NCBI RefSeq assembly: GCF_030453185.1
Contig: NZ_JAKDKW010000005.1
Location: 1 to 56,106 of the forward strand
Direction of reading: 5' to 3'
From: Yaniella sp.
GTDB lineage: Bacteria; Actinomycetota; Actinomycetes; Actinomycetales; Micrococcaceae
Length of the DNA stretch: 56,106 bases
Shown here: piece after piece, positions 1-8,899 of the stretch
How positions within the stretch are numbered: the first letter of the stretch is position 1
Layout: each line of letters begins with the position of its first letter
Translations under genes and position numbers: made by a program
The notes under the pieces: generated by a model
Databases searched by the model: none
Told to the model about the DNA's origin: nothing
Seen by the model: the letters and a program-made list of their open reading frames with translations, nothing else

Positions 1-29
1 AACTGGCTGGATTTCTCTGCTCATCTGGC

Positions 30-163
30 CTACTTATAGTTGATCACACACACTGTAACGGACATTCCTACCTGACCCGCCCATTCAGCAAGATCACGTA
101 CCTCCGTTGCATAAGTGGTCCACGACACCAAATATGATGGAAAATTCCCGAAGAACCTAACGG
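30..163 (-). pseudogene. 3' half of a small frame split by the IS21 element
   Basis: The minus strand reads from the target duplication to a TAG stop at 30-32, encoding an end rich in aromatic residues (for example FFGNFPSYLVSW). Joining it in silico to 2339-2437 with one copy of AACGG gives one uninterrupted frame of 75 codons starting at ATG 2437. I do not recognise the product. It has three to four Cys residues and no clear domain. The frame may be chance, because it is short and no ribosome binding site decides the start. Confidence 0.35.
159..163. repeat. Target-site duplication, left copy (AACGG)
   Basis: The five bases AACGG directly before the left inverted repeat of the IS21 element are repeated directly after the right inverted repeat (2339-2343). 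Removing the element and one copy rejoins a minus-strand reading frame, which supports the boundary. Confidence 0.85.
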
Positions 164-246
164 TGTCGACGACGCGTGAATAATGACCCTCTAGTGACGG
201 ATGAATATTGACCCCATATTCGTTCAAGCTAGGAGGCATGATTAGT

Positions 247-1488
247 ATGGAAGATTGGGCAGAGATCCGTCGGCTGCATCGAGCCGAGGGCGTTGCTATT
301 AAAGAAATCGTTCGAAGATTAGGGATCAGTCGCAATACGGTGCGCAAGGCGTTAGCCTCGGATGAGCCCCCGAGATACCAACGCAAATCCAAGGGATCGA
401 TTGTCGATCCGTTTGTGCCCCAGATTCACAAGTTGTTGGCTGATTCACCCAGGATGCCAGCCACGGTGATTGCCGAGCGGATCGGTTGGCAACGATCGAT
501 GACCACGCTCAAAGATAAGGTGCGCGAATTGCGGCCGTTGTACGTGGGGGTGGATCCAGCTGATCGGTTGGTGCATCGACCTGGTGAGGCAGCCCAAATG
601 GACCTATGGTTTCCAGAACCGGTGATCCCTGTGGGGCATGGTCAGTCGCGGATGTTGCCGGTGTTGGTGATGACGTTGACGTTTTCTCGTTGGCTGGCAG
701 CCGTGATGTTACCGTCGCGGCAGTCTGGGGACCTGTTGGCGGGTATGTGGCAGCTGATCTCACAAGTCGGGGCCGTGCCGAAATCACTGGTGTGGGATCG
801 TGAAGCAGCCATTGCCCCCAAGGGCAAACCGTTGCCACCGGTGCAAGGATTTGCTGGCACCGTGGCGACGAAAATGGTCATTGCGCCACGACGGGATCCA
901 GAATTTAAAGGCATGACGGAACGCAATAACCAATATTTTGAGACCTCGTTTTTACCCGGTCGGCGTTTCAGGTCACCTGATGATTTCAATATCCAAATGC
1001 GGGATTGGCTGGCCCAGCGTGCCAATCAGCGCAAGATCCGTTCATTGGGTGACCGCCCGACCAACGTGTTGGCAGCGGATCTGACAGCTATGACTGTGTT
1101 GCCTCCGCATCCGCCCTCGACGGGTTTCTCGTGGCAGATCCGGCTTGGGCGGGATTATTATGTACGGTTTGATACCAACGACTACAGTGTCGACCCCACG
1201 ATGATCAGTCGGCTGGTGCAGATCACCGCAACTTTAGACCGGCTCATGGCCGTCTGTGATGGCACCGTCGTGGCTGATCATCCGCGCTGCTGGGCTCGTC
1301 AGCAGATCATTACCGATCCTGCCCACGTGACCACAGCCAAAGCGCTTCGGGCTGATTTCAATCGGATCCGCCGGCAACCCACCAGACCTGGCGAGGTGGT
1401 CTATCGACCGTTGAGTATCTACGACGAACTCTTCGGCCTCACCTCCACCACAGATGGTAGCGATGATGTTGGCCAGGAGAGCGCATGA
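247..1488 (+). CDS. istA: IS21-family transposase IstA
   Basis: This is the DDE transposase of the element, cutting and joining the IS ends. It has 413 residues. An N-terminal helix-turn-helix (about residues 15-37, with GISRNTVRKAL) is followed by an rve-type catalytic core in which D119 (QMDLW), D184 (LVWDRE) and E225 (GMTERNN) fit the catalytic triad. The start at 247 is chosen because AGGAGG at 231-236 lies ten bases upstream; the ATG at 238 would leave only one base. The stop overlaps the istB start in ATGA, typical of translational coupling in this family. Confidence 0.92.
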   Translation: MEDWAEIRRLHRAEGVAIKEIVRRLGISRNTVRKALASDEPPRYQRKSKGSIVDPFVPQIHKLLADSPRMPATVIAERIGWQRSMTTLKDKVRELRPLYVGVDPADRLVHRPGEAAQMDLWFPEPVIPVGHGQSRMLPVLVMTLTFSRWLAAVMLPSRQSGDLLAGMWQLISQVGAVPKSLVWDREAAIAPKGKPLPPVQGFAGTVATKMVIAPRRDPEFKGMTERNNQYFETSFLPGRRFRSPDDFNIQMRDWLAQRANQRKIRSLGDRPTNVLAADLTAMTVLPPHPPSTGFSWQIRLGRDYYVRFDTNDYSVDPTMISRLVQITATLDRLMAVCDGTVVADHPRCWARQQIITDPAHVTTAKALRADFNRIRRQPTRPGEVVYRPLSIYDELFGLTSTTDGSDDVGQESA

Positions 1489-2276
1489 ACCAGCTGTCAC
1501 CTGACGAAAACATTAACGCCACCCTGGCGCACCTTGCCAAGGCGCTCAAGACGCCAACCATTGGCCGGGTCTGGCAACAACTCGGCAACACCGCACGTGA
1601 ACAAGGCTGGTCACACGAACAGTATCTGGCCGCTGTCTTGCAGCGCCAAGTCGCTGACCGTGAAGCCAACGGCACCGCACTGCGGATGAATTCGGCCCGC
1701 TTTCCAGCACGCAAGACTCTGGAAGATTTCAACCCCGATTACCAGCCAAGCCTGCGTCGAGACGTCTTAGCTCATCTGGCTACCACCAGTTTTATCCCTA
1801 CCGCCGATAACGTGATCTTGTTGGGACCGCCCGGAGTCGGCAAAACCCATCTTGCCATCGGGCTAGGCATCAAAGCCTGCCACGCCGGTTACCCAGTACT
1901 CTTTGACACCGCAGCCGGCTGGATCACACGGCTTTCCGCCGCCCACGATCAGCATGGTGGCCTCGACAAAGAACTCAGAAGGCTCCGCCGCTACAAGCTG
2001 CTCATTATTGATGAACTGGGTTATATTCCATTCGATGCAGACGCTGCGAACTTGTTCTTCCAACTGGTGGCATCAAGATATGAACAAGGCAGTCTGCTGA
2101 TCACCTCGAACCTGGCCTTCAGCCGCTGGGGCGAGATCTTTGCCGACGATGTCGTAGCCGCAGCCATGATCGACCGACTCGTCCATCACGCTGAGGTCAT
2201 CTCACTGGACGGGGATTCCTACCGCACCAGAACCAGACGGGAACTCCTCGAAACAAACACCACCAAGAAACTATAA
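1485..2276 (+). CDS. istB: IS21-family ATP-binding helper IstB
   Basis: AAA+ ATPase that assists IstA in target selection and transposition. The 263-residue protein has a DnaC-like core with a Walker A motif at about 113-121 (GPPGVGKT) and a Walker B segment around 172-177 (LLIIDELGY). An N-terminal helical region precedes the ATPase domain, as usual in IstB. It overlaps istA by four bases and has normal family length with no frameshift. The right terminal repeats begin a few bases after its stop. Confidence 0.93.
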   Translation: MNQLSPDENINATLAHLAKALKTPTIGRVWQQLGNTAREQGWSHEQYLAAVLQRQVADREANGTALRMNSARFPARKTLEDFNPDYQPSLRRDVLAHLATTSFIPTADNVILLGPPGVGKTHLAIGLGIKACHAGYPVLFDTAAGWITRLSAAHDQHGGLDKELRRLRRYKLLIIDELGYIPFDADAANLFFQLVASRYEQGSLLITSNLAFSRWGEIFADDVVAAAMIDRLVHHAEVISLDGDSYRTRTRRELLETNTTKKL

Positions 2277-2338
2277 CCAGCACAAGGGGGTCAATTTTCA
2301 AACGTCTAAAAGGGGTCAATTTTCACGCGTCGTTGACA

Positions 2339-2343
2339 AACGG
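2339..2343. repeat. Target-site duplication, right copy (AACGG)
   Basis: Second copy of the 5-bp duplication that flanks the IS21 element; the other copy is at 159-163. Confidence 0.85.
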
Positions 2344-2437
2344 CCCTGTTGCCTTGCATATTGGCCATTATCCCGCGTGCTGCCGTCATTAATTTGATGA
2401 CGTACGTGATCAAATTCGTGACACAATAGCACGCCAT
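2339..2437 (-). pseudogene. 5' half of the small frame split by the IS21 element
   Basis: Reading on the minus strand from ATG at 2437 gives 33 codons that run open into the right edge of the IS21 element and continue in phase into 30-158 on the other side once the element is removed. The product is unknown. It lies downstream, on the same strand, of another decayed frame (2479-2715), so both may be pieces of one degenerate locus. Confidence 0.3.
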
Positions 2438-2478
2438 ACGCGCTCCATCAGACCTCTCGTGACCGTGTTACCTCTAAC

Positions 2479-2715
2479 TCACAAGTGGATGAGCACGCCC
2501 GTACCAAAGACACCCTGAGCGGCGATAATGCATCCGATTTCGATCAACATGCCGAGCCCCATGGACCTAAATACAGCAATCGAGGCCTACGAGGCTACCA
2601 AGGGGACGCGGTGTCGATAGTATTCCGCGCCGCAGAGCACCGCGGTGAAGCCAATCAAGATCCCCAACAAGAAAAATGATGTCCAGATCGCCGATGGCGG
2701 CCAGTAGGGAGCGTA
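2479..2715 (-). pseudogene. Remnant of a small membrane-protein gene
   Basis: On the minus strand the frame between TAA (2716-2718) and TGA (2479-2481) reads as two membrane-like hydrophobic stretches (WTSFFLLGILIGFTAVLCG, then MGLGMLIEIGCIIAAQGVFG). They are separated by one in-frame TAG at 2587-2589. The pattern (Trp and Gly in hydrophobic segments, a charged EYYRHR turn) looks like a decayed two-helix or multi-helix protein truncated at its N-terminus. No family is recognised. The rest of 2344-2939 holds only short overlapping frames with no convincing gene. Confidence 0.4.
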
Positions 2716-2939
2716 TTAGGGATTTGTTGGTGACGCATGCTGCGACCGGAATAGCAGCGAGGCAGTCTAGCCGTGCCCTCCCCGTGTGCGCAGCCAGGCG
2801 ACCTCTCAAGTGTTTCTTCCGGCTACTCGATGCGATTTTCTTTTGGTCCAGAAAAGCCCTTGGCCGGACAAATGCTGGTCTAAAACACGATTTGGTTACA
2901 TCAGCCAAGGAAAAACTGAGTGTTCTTTGTTCGGGTAAA

Positions 2940-3542
2940 TTATCCTAACGAGGACAATACTCCGACCACGATAATGATCCCAACCACCAAAATAGGTAAC
3001 AGAAGCTGACGTAGCCCCGGCTGATCGGTTCTATTATCCTGCGCCGTAGTGAAGCCTGTCGATCGGGCATTATAGTTTGGGGATTCCACTTGGTGAGGAT
3101 ATTCCGATACTACATCGTTGAAGTGCGGATAATTCTGGCTTGAAAGGGAACCACCAGTATTTAAATCGGCATGCTGTCCCTCGTGGGTACTACCGGAATA
3201 GTAGTCCCATGCAGTGCCAGAGGTTACGTCGTCGTTGAAACGCGGCTGAGTGGTCTGGCCCTGATACGGCGTTCTGCCTAGGCCATAGGTCTCGGAGTTA
3301 TTCGGCGGGTTTGGAAGCTTCTGGTTCGTTCTGGATCCGATATCGATCTTCCCGGAAGAATGGTCTCGGCTATTACTCGTTGATTCAGACTGCGCGGTTT
3401 GCCCGTCGGCATCTAGGTTGAAATCAATGCTGATGCGGTTGCGTTTCCGTTCCTGCGCGCGGTCTATCTCGTTGCGAGGTTTTGCCCATTGCATTGCTGG
3501 ACCGATCCGGCGCTTCTCTACCGGTTTTTTATCACGTTGCAT
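2940..3542 (-). CDS. Hypothetical tail-anchored membrane protein
   Basis: The 200-residue product is not recognised. Residues 1-45 are strongly basic (many Lys/Arg). Residues 45-175 are polar and low in complexity, rich in Asn, Ser, Thr, Gln and Gly with scattered Tyr, and probably disordered. The C-terminus carries one strongly hydrophobic segment (about 181-198, LLLPILVVGIIIVVGVLSSL) ending at the stop, so the chain is probably anchored by its tail with the long polar part in the cytoplasm. It lies downstream of ctaF on the same strand but beyond a strong terminator, so it is probably expressed separately. Confidence 0.6.
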   Translation of the reverse strand: MQRDKKPVEKRRIGPAMQWAKPRNEIDRAQERKRNRISIDFNLDADGQTAQSESTSNSRDHSSGKIDIGSRTNQKLPNPPNNSETYGLGRTPYQGQTTQPRFNDDVTSGTAWDYYSGSTHEGQHADLNTGGSLSSQNYPHFNDVVSEYPHQVESPNYNARSTGFTTAQDNRTDQPGLRQLLLPILVVGIIIVVGVLSSLG

Positions 3543-3632
3543 TCATTACCTCTAAAGACTTGTATGATGCCATTCTTCAATCTAGCTGGTGCTTAGGCAA
3601 CCCTCCGCCTCTTGGGTACGGTAGTTAAACAC

Positions 3633-3666
3633 TTGAGGGCCTCGGCCAAAAGGCTGAGGCCCTCAA
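3633..3666 (-). terminator. Terminator after ctaF
   Basis: A 15-bp inverted repeat (TTGAGGGCCTCGGCC paired with GGCTGAGGCCCTCAA, one G-T type mismatch) around an AAAA loop lies just past the ctaF stop. The A/T-flanked GC-rich stem fits an intrinsic terminator for the ctaC-ctaD-ctaF unit. Confidence 0.8.
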
Positions 3667-3689
3667 ATACAGAGGATAGGCACTACTGT

Positions 3690-4091
3690 TTAGTGCTTGT
3701 GTTCTCCCTTGGAAAATTCAAAGACCCAACCGGTCACGAAGAACATTCCGAGGAAGATACCGATGATGAAAATCCACCAATCGATAGCGACACCGAGAAA
3801 TACGACGGCTACCGCAGCGCCGAGGCCGAGTGGCCACCAGCTCCATGGTGCGAAGCGGGTATAGACTCCGGCATATTCTCTAATTTCGCCGTCGTCCTGA
3901 TCGTCAACACCTGTCTTGTATTCCTTATCCACGAGGCGCAGGTAGTACGCGATCATGAACTGCATAGCGGCCAGAGCAAAGAGGCCGGGAATACCAACCC
4001 ATTCGGTTCCACGAGTCCACACCGTATAGGCAAGTGCTACAACGACGAAAAAGATTCCTAGAATCGTAAATAGTTTGACGCTAATTTTCAT
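3690..4091 (-). CDS. ctaF: Cytochrome c oxidase subunit IV, actinobacterial type
   Basis: Small membrane subunit of the aa3-type terminal oxidase in the plasma membrane; this form is found in actinobacteria. The 133 residues form four hydrophobic segments in two hairpins (about 8-25, 32-50, 85-103, 106-124) joined by an acidic linker (VDDQDDGE). The motif around TRFAPWSWWPL is typical of the family. The gene follows ctaD by one base on the minus strand, so the oxidase genes form one operon ending in the terminator at 3633-3666. The subunit probably stabilises the CtaC-CtaD core; it has no redox centre. Confidence 0.9.
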   Translation of the reverse strand: MKISVKLFTILGIFFVVVALAYTVWTRGTEWVGIPGLFALAAMQFMIAYYLRLVDKEYKTGVDDQDDGEIREYAGVYTRFAPWSWWPLGLGAAVAVVFLGVAIDWWIFIIGIFLGMFFVTGWVFEFSKGEHKH

Positions 4092-4092
4092 G

Positions 4093-5793
4093 CTAGACCC
4101 CTGCCTTTGTTGTCATCTGTTCGCGACGTTCGAGCGGAATGAGTTCTGGGTGGTGTAGATCCAGAGCTGGGCGTTCCGAACGAATTCTTGGCAGTGCATG
4201 GAAGTTGTGACGAGGTGGTGGACAAGAAGTCGCCCACTCGAGTGAGCCACCAAAGCCCCATGGGTCGTCCACGGTTACCTTCTTGCCATAGCGTGAGGTG
4301 TAGTAGACATTCCACAAGAATGGGATAATCGCCGCACCGAGCACCATTGAGGAAACTGTGGAGAACTGGTTCATCGCAGTGAAACCGTCTTCAATCATGT
4401 AGTCGGCGTAGCGACGTGGCATACCCATGACACCGAGCCAGTGCTGGACCAAGAAGGTTCCGTGGAAACCGAGGAACAGCATCCAGAACTGGATTTTGCC
4501 CCAGGTTTCGTTCAGCATCTTTCCGGTGAATTTAGGCCACCAGAAGTAGAACCCGGCGAACATTGCAAAGACTACGGTACCGAATACAACGTAGTGGAAG
4601 TGTGCAACAACGAAGTACGTATCAGAGACCTGGAAGTCCAGTGGTGGTGAAGCCAGGATAACACCGGTGAGGCCACCAAACAGGAAGGTCACCATAAATC
4701 CGAGGCTCCACAACATTGGAGTCTCGAAGGCAATCGATCCTCGCCACATGGTACCGATCCAGTTGACGAATTTCACACCTGTGGGCACTGCAATGAGCAT
4801 AGTCATCAGGGAGAAGAACGGCACGAGGACGGACCCGGTGACGTACATGTGGTGAGCCCACACAGTCATGGAGAGTGCTGCGATCGCTGCGGTCGCAAAT
4901 ACGAGCGACTTATAACCAAAGATTGGTTTACGAGAGAAGACCGGGATGATTTCCGAAACAATACCGAAGAACGGCAGAGCGATGATATAAACCTCAGGGT
5001 GTCCGAAGAACCAGAACAGGTGCTGCCATAGAATGGCTCCCCCGTTTTCTGGGTCAAAGATATGTCCACCGAAACGACGGTCAAGTCCGAGTCCGAACAA
5101 TGCCGAAGAAAGCGGGGGGAACGCCATCAGCAGGAGAATACCGGTGATCAGAGTGTTCCAAGTGAAGATCGGCATGCGCCACATGGTCATACCTGGTGCA
5201 CGCATCGAAATGATGGTCGTGATCAAGTTGACACCACCCAGAATCGTACCGAAGCCCTGAAGGCCAAGGCCGAAGACCCAAAGGTCACCACCGATTCCCG
5301 GGGAATATGTTGCGTTAGATAATGGCGCGTATGCGAACCAACCAAATGATGCTGCACCCTGCGGGGTGAGGAATCCTGCAACGGCGATCAATGAGCCGAA
5401 GAGGAAGAACCAAAACGCGAGAGCATTCAGACGTGGGAAGGCCACATCAGGTGCCCCGATTTGTAGTGGCATGATCACATTTGCGAAACCAATAAACAAT
5501 GGTGTAGCAAACACGAGCAGCATCAGTGTGCCGTGCATCGTGAACAATTGGTTGAACTGCTCTTTGGTCTGCAGTACCTGCATACCTGGAGAGAACAGTT
5601 CCGCGCGAATCAGCAACGCCATGACGCCGGCGAGGCCGAAGAAAATAAACGTCGTGATCAGGTACATGTACCCGATCGTCTTATGGTCAGTCGAGGTCAA
5701 CCAGTTGACGATAATACGGCCCTTTGAGACCGGTACTACCTGTGGTCGAACACGCGACTGAGAGTCGTCTTGTGTGTATTCGTAAGTAGTCAT
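4093..5793 (-). CDS. ctaD: Cytochrome c oxidase subunit I
   Basis: Catalytic haem-copper subunit (566 aa) that reduces O2 to water and pumps protons. Ligands are visible: H87 (TMHGT) and H400 for haem a, H398 (HFHYVV) for haem a3, and H265 with Y269 (FGHPEVY) plus H314-H315 for CuB. The PEVY glutamate of the D channel is present, so this is an A-type oxidase. About twelve hydrophobic segments run through the chain. The gene sits six bases after ctaC and one before ctaF. Confidence 0.97.
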   Translation of the reverse strand: MTTYEYTQDDSQSRVRPQVVPVSKGRIIVNWLTSTDHKTIGYMYLITTFIFFGLAGVMALLIRAELFSPGMQVLQTKEQFNQLFTMHGTLMLLVFATPLFIGFANVIMPLQIGAPDVAFPRLNALAFWFFLFGSLIAVAGFLTPQGAASFGWFAYAPLSNATYSPGIGGDLWVFGLGLQGFGTILGGVNLITTIISMRAPGMTMWRMPIFTWNTLITGILLLMAFPPLSSALFGLGLDRRFGGHIFDPENGGAILWQHLFWFFGHPEVYIIALPFFGIVSEIIPVFSRKPIFGYKSLVFATAAIAALSMTVWAHHMYVTGSVLVPFFSLMTMLIAVPTGVKFVNWIGTMWRGSIAFETPMLWSLGFMVTFLFGGLTGVILASPPLDFQVSDTYFVVAHFHYVVFGTVVFAMFAGFYFWWPKFTGKMLNETWGKIQFWMLFLGFHGTFLVQHWLGVMGMPRRYADYMIEDGFTAMNQFSTVSSMVLGAAIIPFLWNVYYTSRYGKKVTVDDPWGFGGSLEWATSCPPPRHNFHALPRIRSERPALDLHHPELIPLERREQMTTKAGV

Positions 5794-5799
5794 GTACTT

Positions 5800-6714
5800 T
5801 TACTCCTCGATCCGTTGTGGATCGCCCAAAGGTACCTCTTGGTCCTGCTGACCATCTGGGTTTTCGTTCGGGTTACGGTTGAGCTCGGAACCCGAGAGTC
5901 CTTCTGGAAGCTGACGAATTTCATTCAGGAATTCGTCTTCTTCAACGATTTCTACGTTGAAGAGCATTTCAGAGTGGTATTCACCGCAGAGCTCGGCACA
6001 TTTCCCTTGGAAGTGTCCGGTCTCCCCCGGGGTGAGGTACATACGGTTTGTCTGTCCTGGAACGATGTCCAGCTTCTGTAAGAATGCTGGTACCCAGAAC
6101 GAGTGGATGACGTCGCGTGATTTCAGCTGGAATTCAACTGGTACATCGACGGGAAGGTACAGGGTTGGCAGTGTATCTTCTACGCCCTCTTCGCCGGTCA
6201 GTTGTCCTTGAATGCCGTACAGGTGACGTTCTTCACTCTGTCCATCTGGGGTGGTGTACTCGTAGTCGAAGTCCCATGCCCACTGCTTACCGTGAACGGT
6301 GACAGTCAATGGTGAGTCTTCAACGGGTGTTCCGATTTCACGCTCGACGCGGTCGGCAAAGCCCCACAGTGTGAGCACCAAAATAATTGGAATCACCGTG
6401 AACATGGTTTCCATTGGCATATTGTAGGCGAGCTGACGTGGGTAGCCTTTATCGCCTTTGCGACGGCGGTACGCCACGATGACCCACAGCAGCAGAATCC
6501 ACGTAATCACACCAATAACGAGTGCAGCGACCCAGGTGCCTACCCAAAGATTGGTGAGCAGCTCGTTGTGATTGGTGGTCTCGTTGGACCCGGGATACCA
6601 GCCTCGTTTGGCTTGCTCAGAACACGCAGTTAGAACAAGCAATGCCGTGGCGCCAATGACTCCCCCCTTTAGGAGTCTCTTGCCGCGGCTGCCGGCTTGT
6701 TTTAGTAGTCTCAC
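5800..6714 (-). CDS. ctaC: Cytochrome c oxidase subunit II
   Basis: Membrane-anchored CuA subunit that receives electrons from cytochrome c. The 304-residue chain begins with a lipoprotein signal peptide (lipobox LTAC, Cys31). Two transmembrane helices (about 55-81 and 104-120) and a cupredoxin domain follow. The CuA ligands are intact: H204, C239, E241, C243, H247 and M250 (CAELCGEYHSEM). The start is a GTG preceded by GAGGAAGGG. It is the first gene of the ctaC-ctaD-ctaF operon. Confidence 0.96.
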   Translation of the reverse strand: MRLLKQAGSRGKRLLKGGVIGATALLVLTACSEQAKRGWYPGSNETTNHNELLTNLWVGTWVAALVIGVITWILLLWVIVAYRRRKGDKGYPRQLAYNMPMETMFTVIPIILVLTLWGFADRVEREIGTPVEDSPLTVTVHGKQWAWDFDYEYTTPDGQSEERHLYGIQGQLTGEEGVEDTLPTLYLPVDVPVEFQLKSRDVIHSFWVPAFLQKLDIVPGQTNRMYLTPGETGHFQGKCAELCGEYHSEMLFNVEIVEEDEFLNEIRQLPEGLSGSELNRNPNENPDGQQDQEVPLGDPQRIEE

Positions 6715-6865
6715 AGACGGCCCTTCCTCTTCTTTTTCCAGTGCGAGTGTTTTGCGTGAAGTCTACAGACTGTTCTCATGACGCTCTGAGAATAAGCACA
6801 GCAAAACAACTTTGGCTGAACACTAGCTTAGTGCTTTTTTATCCTGAAATGTGGACCATGACAGC

Positions 6866-6905
6866 AAAACGGCGAGTCAGCATCGTATGTGACGCCAACT
6901 CGCCG
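6866..6905 (-). terminator. Terminator after the Fe-S carrier gene
   Basis: On the minus strand CGGCGAGT pairs with ACTCGCCG (6898-6905 with 6870-6877) and is followed by TTTTG. It lies some 30 bases after the stop of the HesB/IscA-type gene and before ctaC, as expected for an intrinsic terminator. Confidence 0.7.
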
Positions 6906-6933
6906 AGTGCCCAAAAATTTGTATGATCTACGT

Positions 6934-7323
6934 CTAGTGGAAAGAGTCCCCACAGGCGCATGAACCTGCTGCTTGCGGGTTGTCTATCGTGAAACCAACC
7001 TTTGTGATGGAGTCCTCAAAATCAATTGAGGCGCCGGACAAATACGGCACTGACATTTTGTCGATAATGACTTCGACGCCGTCATAACTATTCACAGCGT
7101 CACCATCCAAGACGCGTTCGTCGAAATACAGCTGATAAATCAGCCCAGAACACCCACCTGGTTGCACGGCAATCCTTAGACGGAGGTCTGGACGGCCTTC
7201 TTGCTCGAGCAAGTCGCGAACTTTTCCGGCGGCCACATCCGACAGTGCGACTTCGTGGGAAGCTAGTCCTTCGGCTGGAGCTGCTTGCGGCAGCTGGTCG
7301 GCGATACTATCTGTCTGTGACAT
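6934..7323 (-). CDS. A-type iron-sulfur carrier (HesB/IscA/ErpA family)
   Basis: Likely scaffold or carrier that delivers Fe-S clusters to apoproteins. Its 129 residues contain the three conserved cysteines: C58 (GGCSG) and the C-terminal pair C122/C124 (CACGDSF). The start at 7323 is preferred over an upstream in-frame start because GAGGAG lies just before it and because the family starts close to this point. It stands alone between the oxidase genes and an M20 peptidase, an arrangement seen in other actinobacteria. Which of the A-type paralogues it is cannot be decided here. Confidence 0.9.
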   Translation of the reverse strand: MSQTDSIADQLPQAAPAEGLASHEVALSDVAAGKVRDLLEQEGRPDLRLRIAVQPGGCSGLIYQLYFDERVLDGDAVNSYDGVEVIIDKMSVPYLSGASIDFEDSITKVGFTIDNPQAAGSCACGDSFH

Positions 7324-7390
7324 CGTTTTCTCCTCAGTACATCTAACACCAGCGGTCAACAGGGTGGACACGCCAGAGGCTATTTCTATT

Positions 7391-8815
7391 TCACCTGGTA
7401 AAGGCCATTCTGGCAAGTACCAGTACCTGTGCTTCAATCGCATGGCGTAATACTGACAAGTCTAACGACTCATTTGGCGAATGTGCCTTGGTATCGGGAT
7501 CTTCAACACCGGTCAGCAGAATACTTGCGTTGGGGAAGGCGTCCACGAGATCAGCGACGAACGGAATTGACCCGCCCAGCCCGGTCTCGATCGCAGCGGT
7601 CCCCCACGCGTCCGATAGCGCGTGCTTCATCATGTCCGTCGCTCGAACATTCGGTTCGACGACAAATGGGCGTCCGACTTCGCCCGGATGCACCTGGACT
7701 TCAGCGCCCTGGACGTCCAGGGCGCCGATGTGGCGGCTCACCGCTTGCATCGCCTCGTGTGGATCCATCCCCGGCCCCAGTCGCATCGAAAAGCGGGCCT
7801 TCGCGGTAGGCACGATGGCATTGGCGGACTCTGGGATCGGCGTGGCATCGATACCGATGATATTGAGGGCTGCTTTATTCCAGAGCCGGTCTGCAAGATT
7901 TCCGGTGCCGGCGAGTTTGAGCCCTTCTACTGCACCGGTTTGATTTCGAAAATCATTCTCGTCATAGGTAACGTCTGCCCACCGTTGTTGTTTCAGCCCT
8001 TCAACGGCAACGTCGCCGTCGGCGTCATGCAGGGATGCTATAACCCGAGACAGAACGGTGATGGCATCAAGCATCGGTCCCCCAAACAGTCCCGAGTGCA
8101 CCGGGTGGTCGGCTACTGTGACCTCTATGACGCCGTCTATCATGCCGCGCAACGAGGTCGTCAGGGCCGGAACATCAACCGACCAATTGGAAGAGTCGGC
8201 GACAATGATCGTATCGGCGGCTAATAAGTCTCGGTGATTCTGCAAGAACTGGGCGAAAAATGGTGACCCAATTTCTTCTTCACCCTCAATAAACACGGTC
8301 ACTCCGAGGCCGTGGTCTGCGCCAAGTAGATCATTGAGCGCCTTGACCGCCGCGTGATGGACAATAATCCCCGCCTTATCATCAGCTGTACCACGGCCAT
8401 AGAGCCGTCCCTGTCGCTCGGTGGCAACCCAGGGATCGGTGTGCCAAGCGCTCAGATCCCCCACCGGCTGGACATCATGGTGGGCGTATAACAACACCGT
8501 TGGCTTGTCACCGGATGCGGGTATACGGCCGATAATGGCTGGACCAGAAGTGTGGTCAGCATCGTCGATTTCTGTCACCTGGTGTAATTCTTGCAGTCCA
8601 ACATCACTAAAGAGTTCTGCAATAGCGTCGGCAGAAGCGTGTAGTGCGGCCCTGTCATACCCGTCAAAAGCTAGTGACTGATGCGCAACCAGTTCGGCGA
8701 GTTGAGATTGGATGGATATGAAGTGCTCGTCAACCCAATCTTTGACCGCGGAAATGAACTCCGAGGAGTATGGATCTGGTTTTTTGCCGGGAAACAGTGA
8801 AGCGTTCATGCTCAT
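7391..8815 (-). CDS. M20 family metallopeptidase (dipeptidase-like)
   Basis: Zinc-dependent cytoplasmic peptidase or related amidohydrolase of 474 residues. Metal-site motifs are visible: H113 with D114 (YAHHDVQPVG), D145 (RGTADDKAG), the catalytic and metal Glu pair at E179-E180 (EGEEEIGSP) and a C-terminal His (DTKAHSPNE). A dimerisation domain separates the two halves of the catalytic domain. The start is uncertain: two closely spaced ATGs (8815 and 8809) lack a strong ribosome binding site, and the open frame continues upstream into the divergent gene. The substrate cannot be read from sequence. Confidence 0.88.
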   Translation of the reverse strand: MSMNASLFPGKKPDPYSSEFISAVKDWVDEHFISIQSQLAELVAHQSLAFDGYDRAALHASADAIAELFSDVGLQELHQVTEIDDADHTSGPAIIGRIPASGDKPTVLLYAHHDVQPVGDLSAWHTDPWVATERQGRLYGRGTADDKAGIIVHHAAVKALNDLLGADHGLGVTVFIEGEEEIGSPFFAQFLQNHRDLLAADTIIVADSSNWSVDVPALTTSLRGMIDGVIEVTVADHPVHSGLFGGPMLDAITVLSRVIASLHDADGDVAVEGLKQQRWADVTYDENDFRNQTGAVEGLKLAGTGNLADRLWNKAALNIIGIDATPIPESANAIVPTAKARFSMRLGPGMDPHEAMQAVSRHIGALDVQGAEVQVHPGEVGRPFVVEPNVRATDMMKHALSDAWGTAAIETGLGGSIPFVADLVDAFPNASILLTGVEDPDTKAHSPNESLDLSVLRHAIEAQVLVLARMAFTR

Positions 8816-8828
8816 TAGAGTAGTCGGA

Positions 8829-8856
8829 GTGACAGCCCTATTTGAAGTCTTAGAAT
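8829..8856 (+). promoter_or_regulatory. Candidate sigma-A promoter for the DUF3043 gene
   Basis: GTGACA (8829-8834) and TAGAAT (8851-8856) are separated by 16 bases, each matching the consensus at five of six positions. Transcription would begin near 8863, about 37 bases before the ATG at 8900, in the divergent space shared with the M20 peptidase gene. Confidence 0.5.
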
Positions 8857-8899
8857 AGAGGCAACAATCATTCGACCATGTTCTAGCAGAAGAGTAGCA

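Larger units (their letters stand above)
164..2338 (+). mobile_element. Complete IS21-family insertion sequence
   Basis: A 2175-bp element carrying istA and istB on the plus strand. The left end begins TGTCGACGACGCGTGAA and the right end, read inward, begins TGTCAACGACGCGTGAA. These are imperfect terminal inverted repeats that continue into a shared TGACCC. A second, inner copy of the GGGGTCAAT-type motif lies at each end (left about 193-215, right about 2284-2310), as IS21 elements usually have multiple terminal repeats. The flanking bases 159-163 and 2339-2343 are both AACGG, a 5-bp target duplication within the usual IS21 range. Both genes are intact, so the copy may still be active. Confidence 0.93.

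Noticed and set aside
3612-4061. Long plus-strand open frame across ctaF
   Set aside because: It lies opposite the clearly recognisable ctaF, has no ribosome binding site of note and includes the ctaF terminator; it is a shadow.
6821-6833. CACTA-GCT-TAGTG followed by a T-run on the plus strand, resembling a terminator
   Set aside because: The stem is only five base pairs and no plus-strand gene lies upstream to be terminated.
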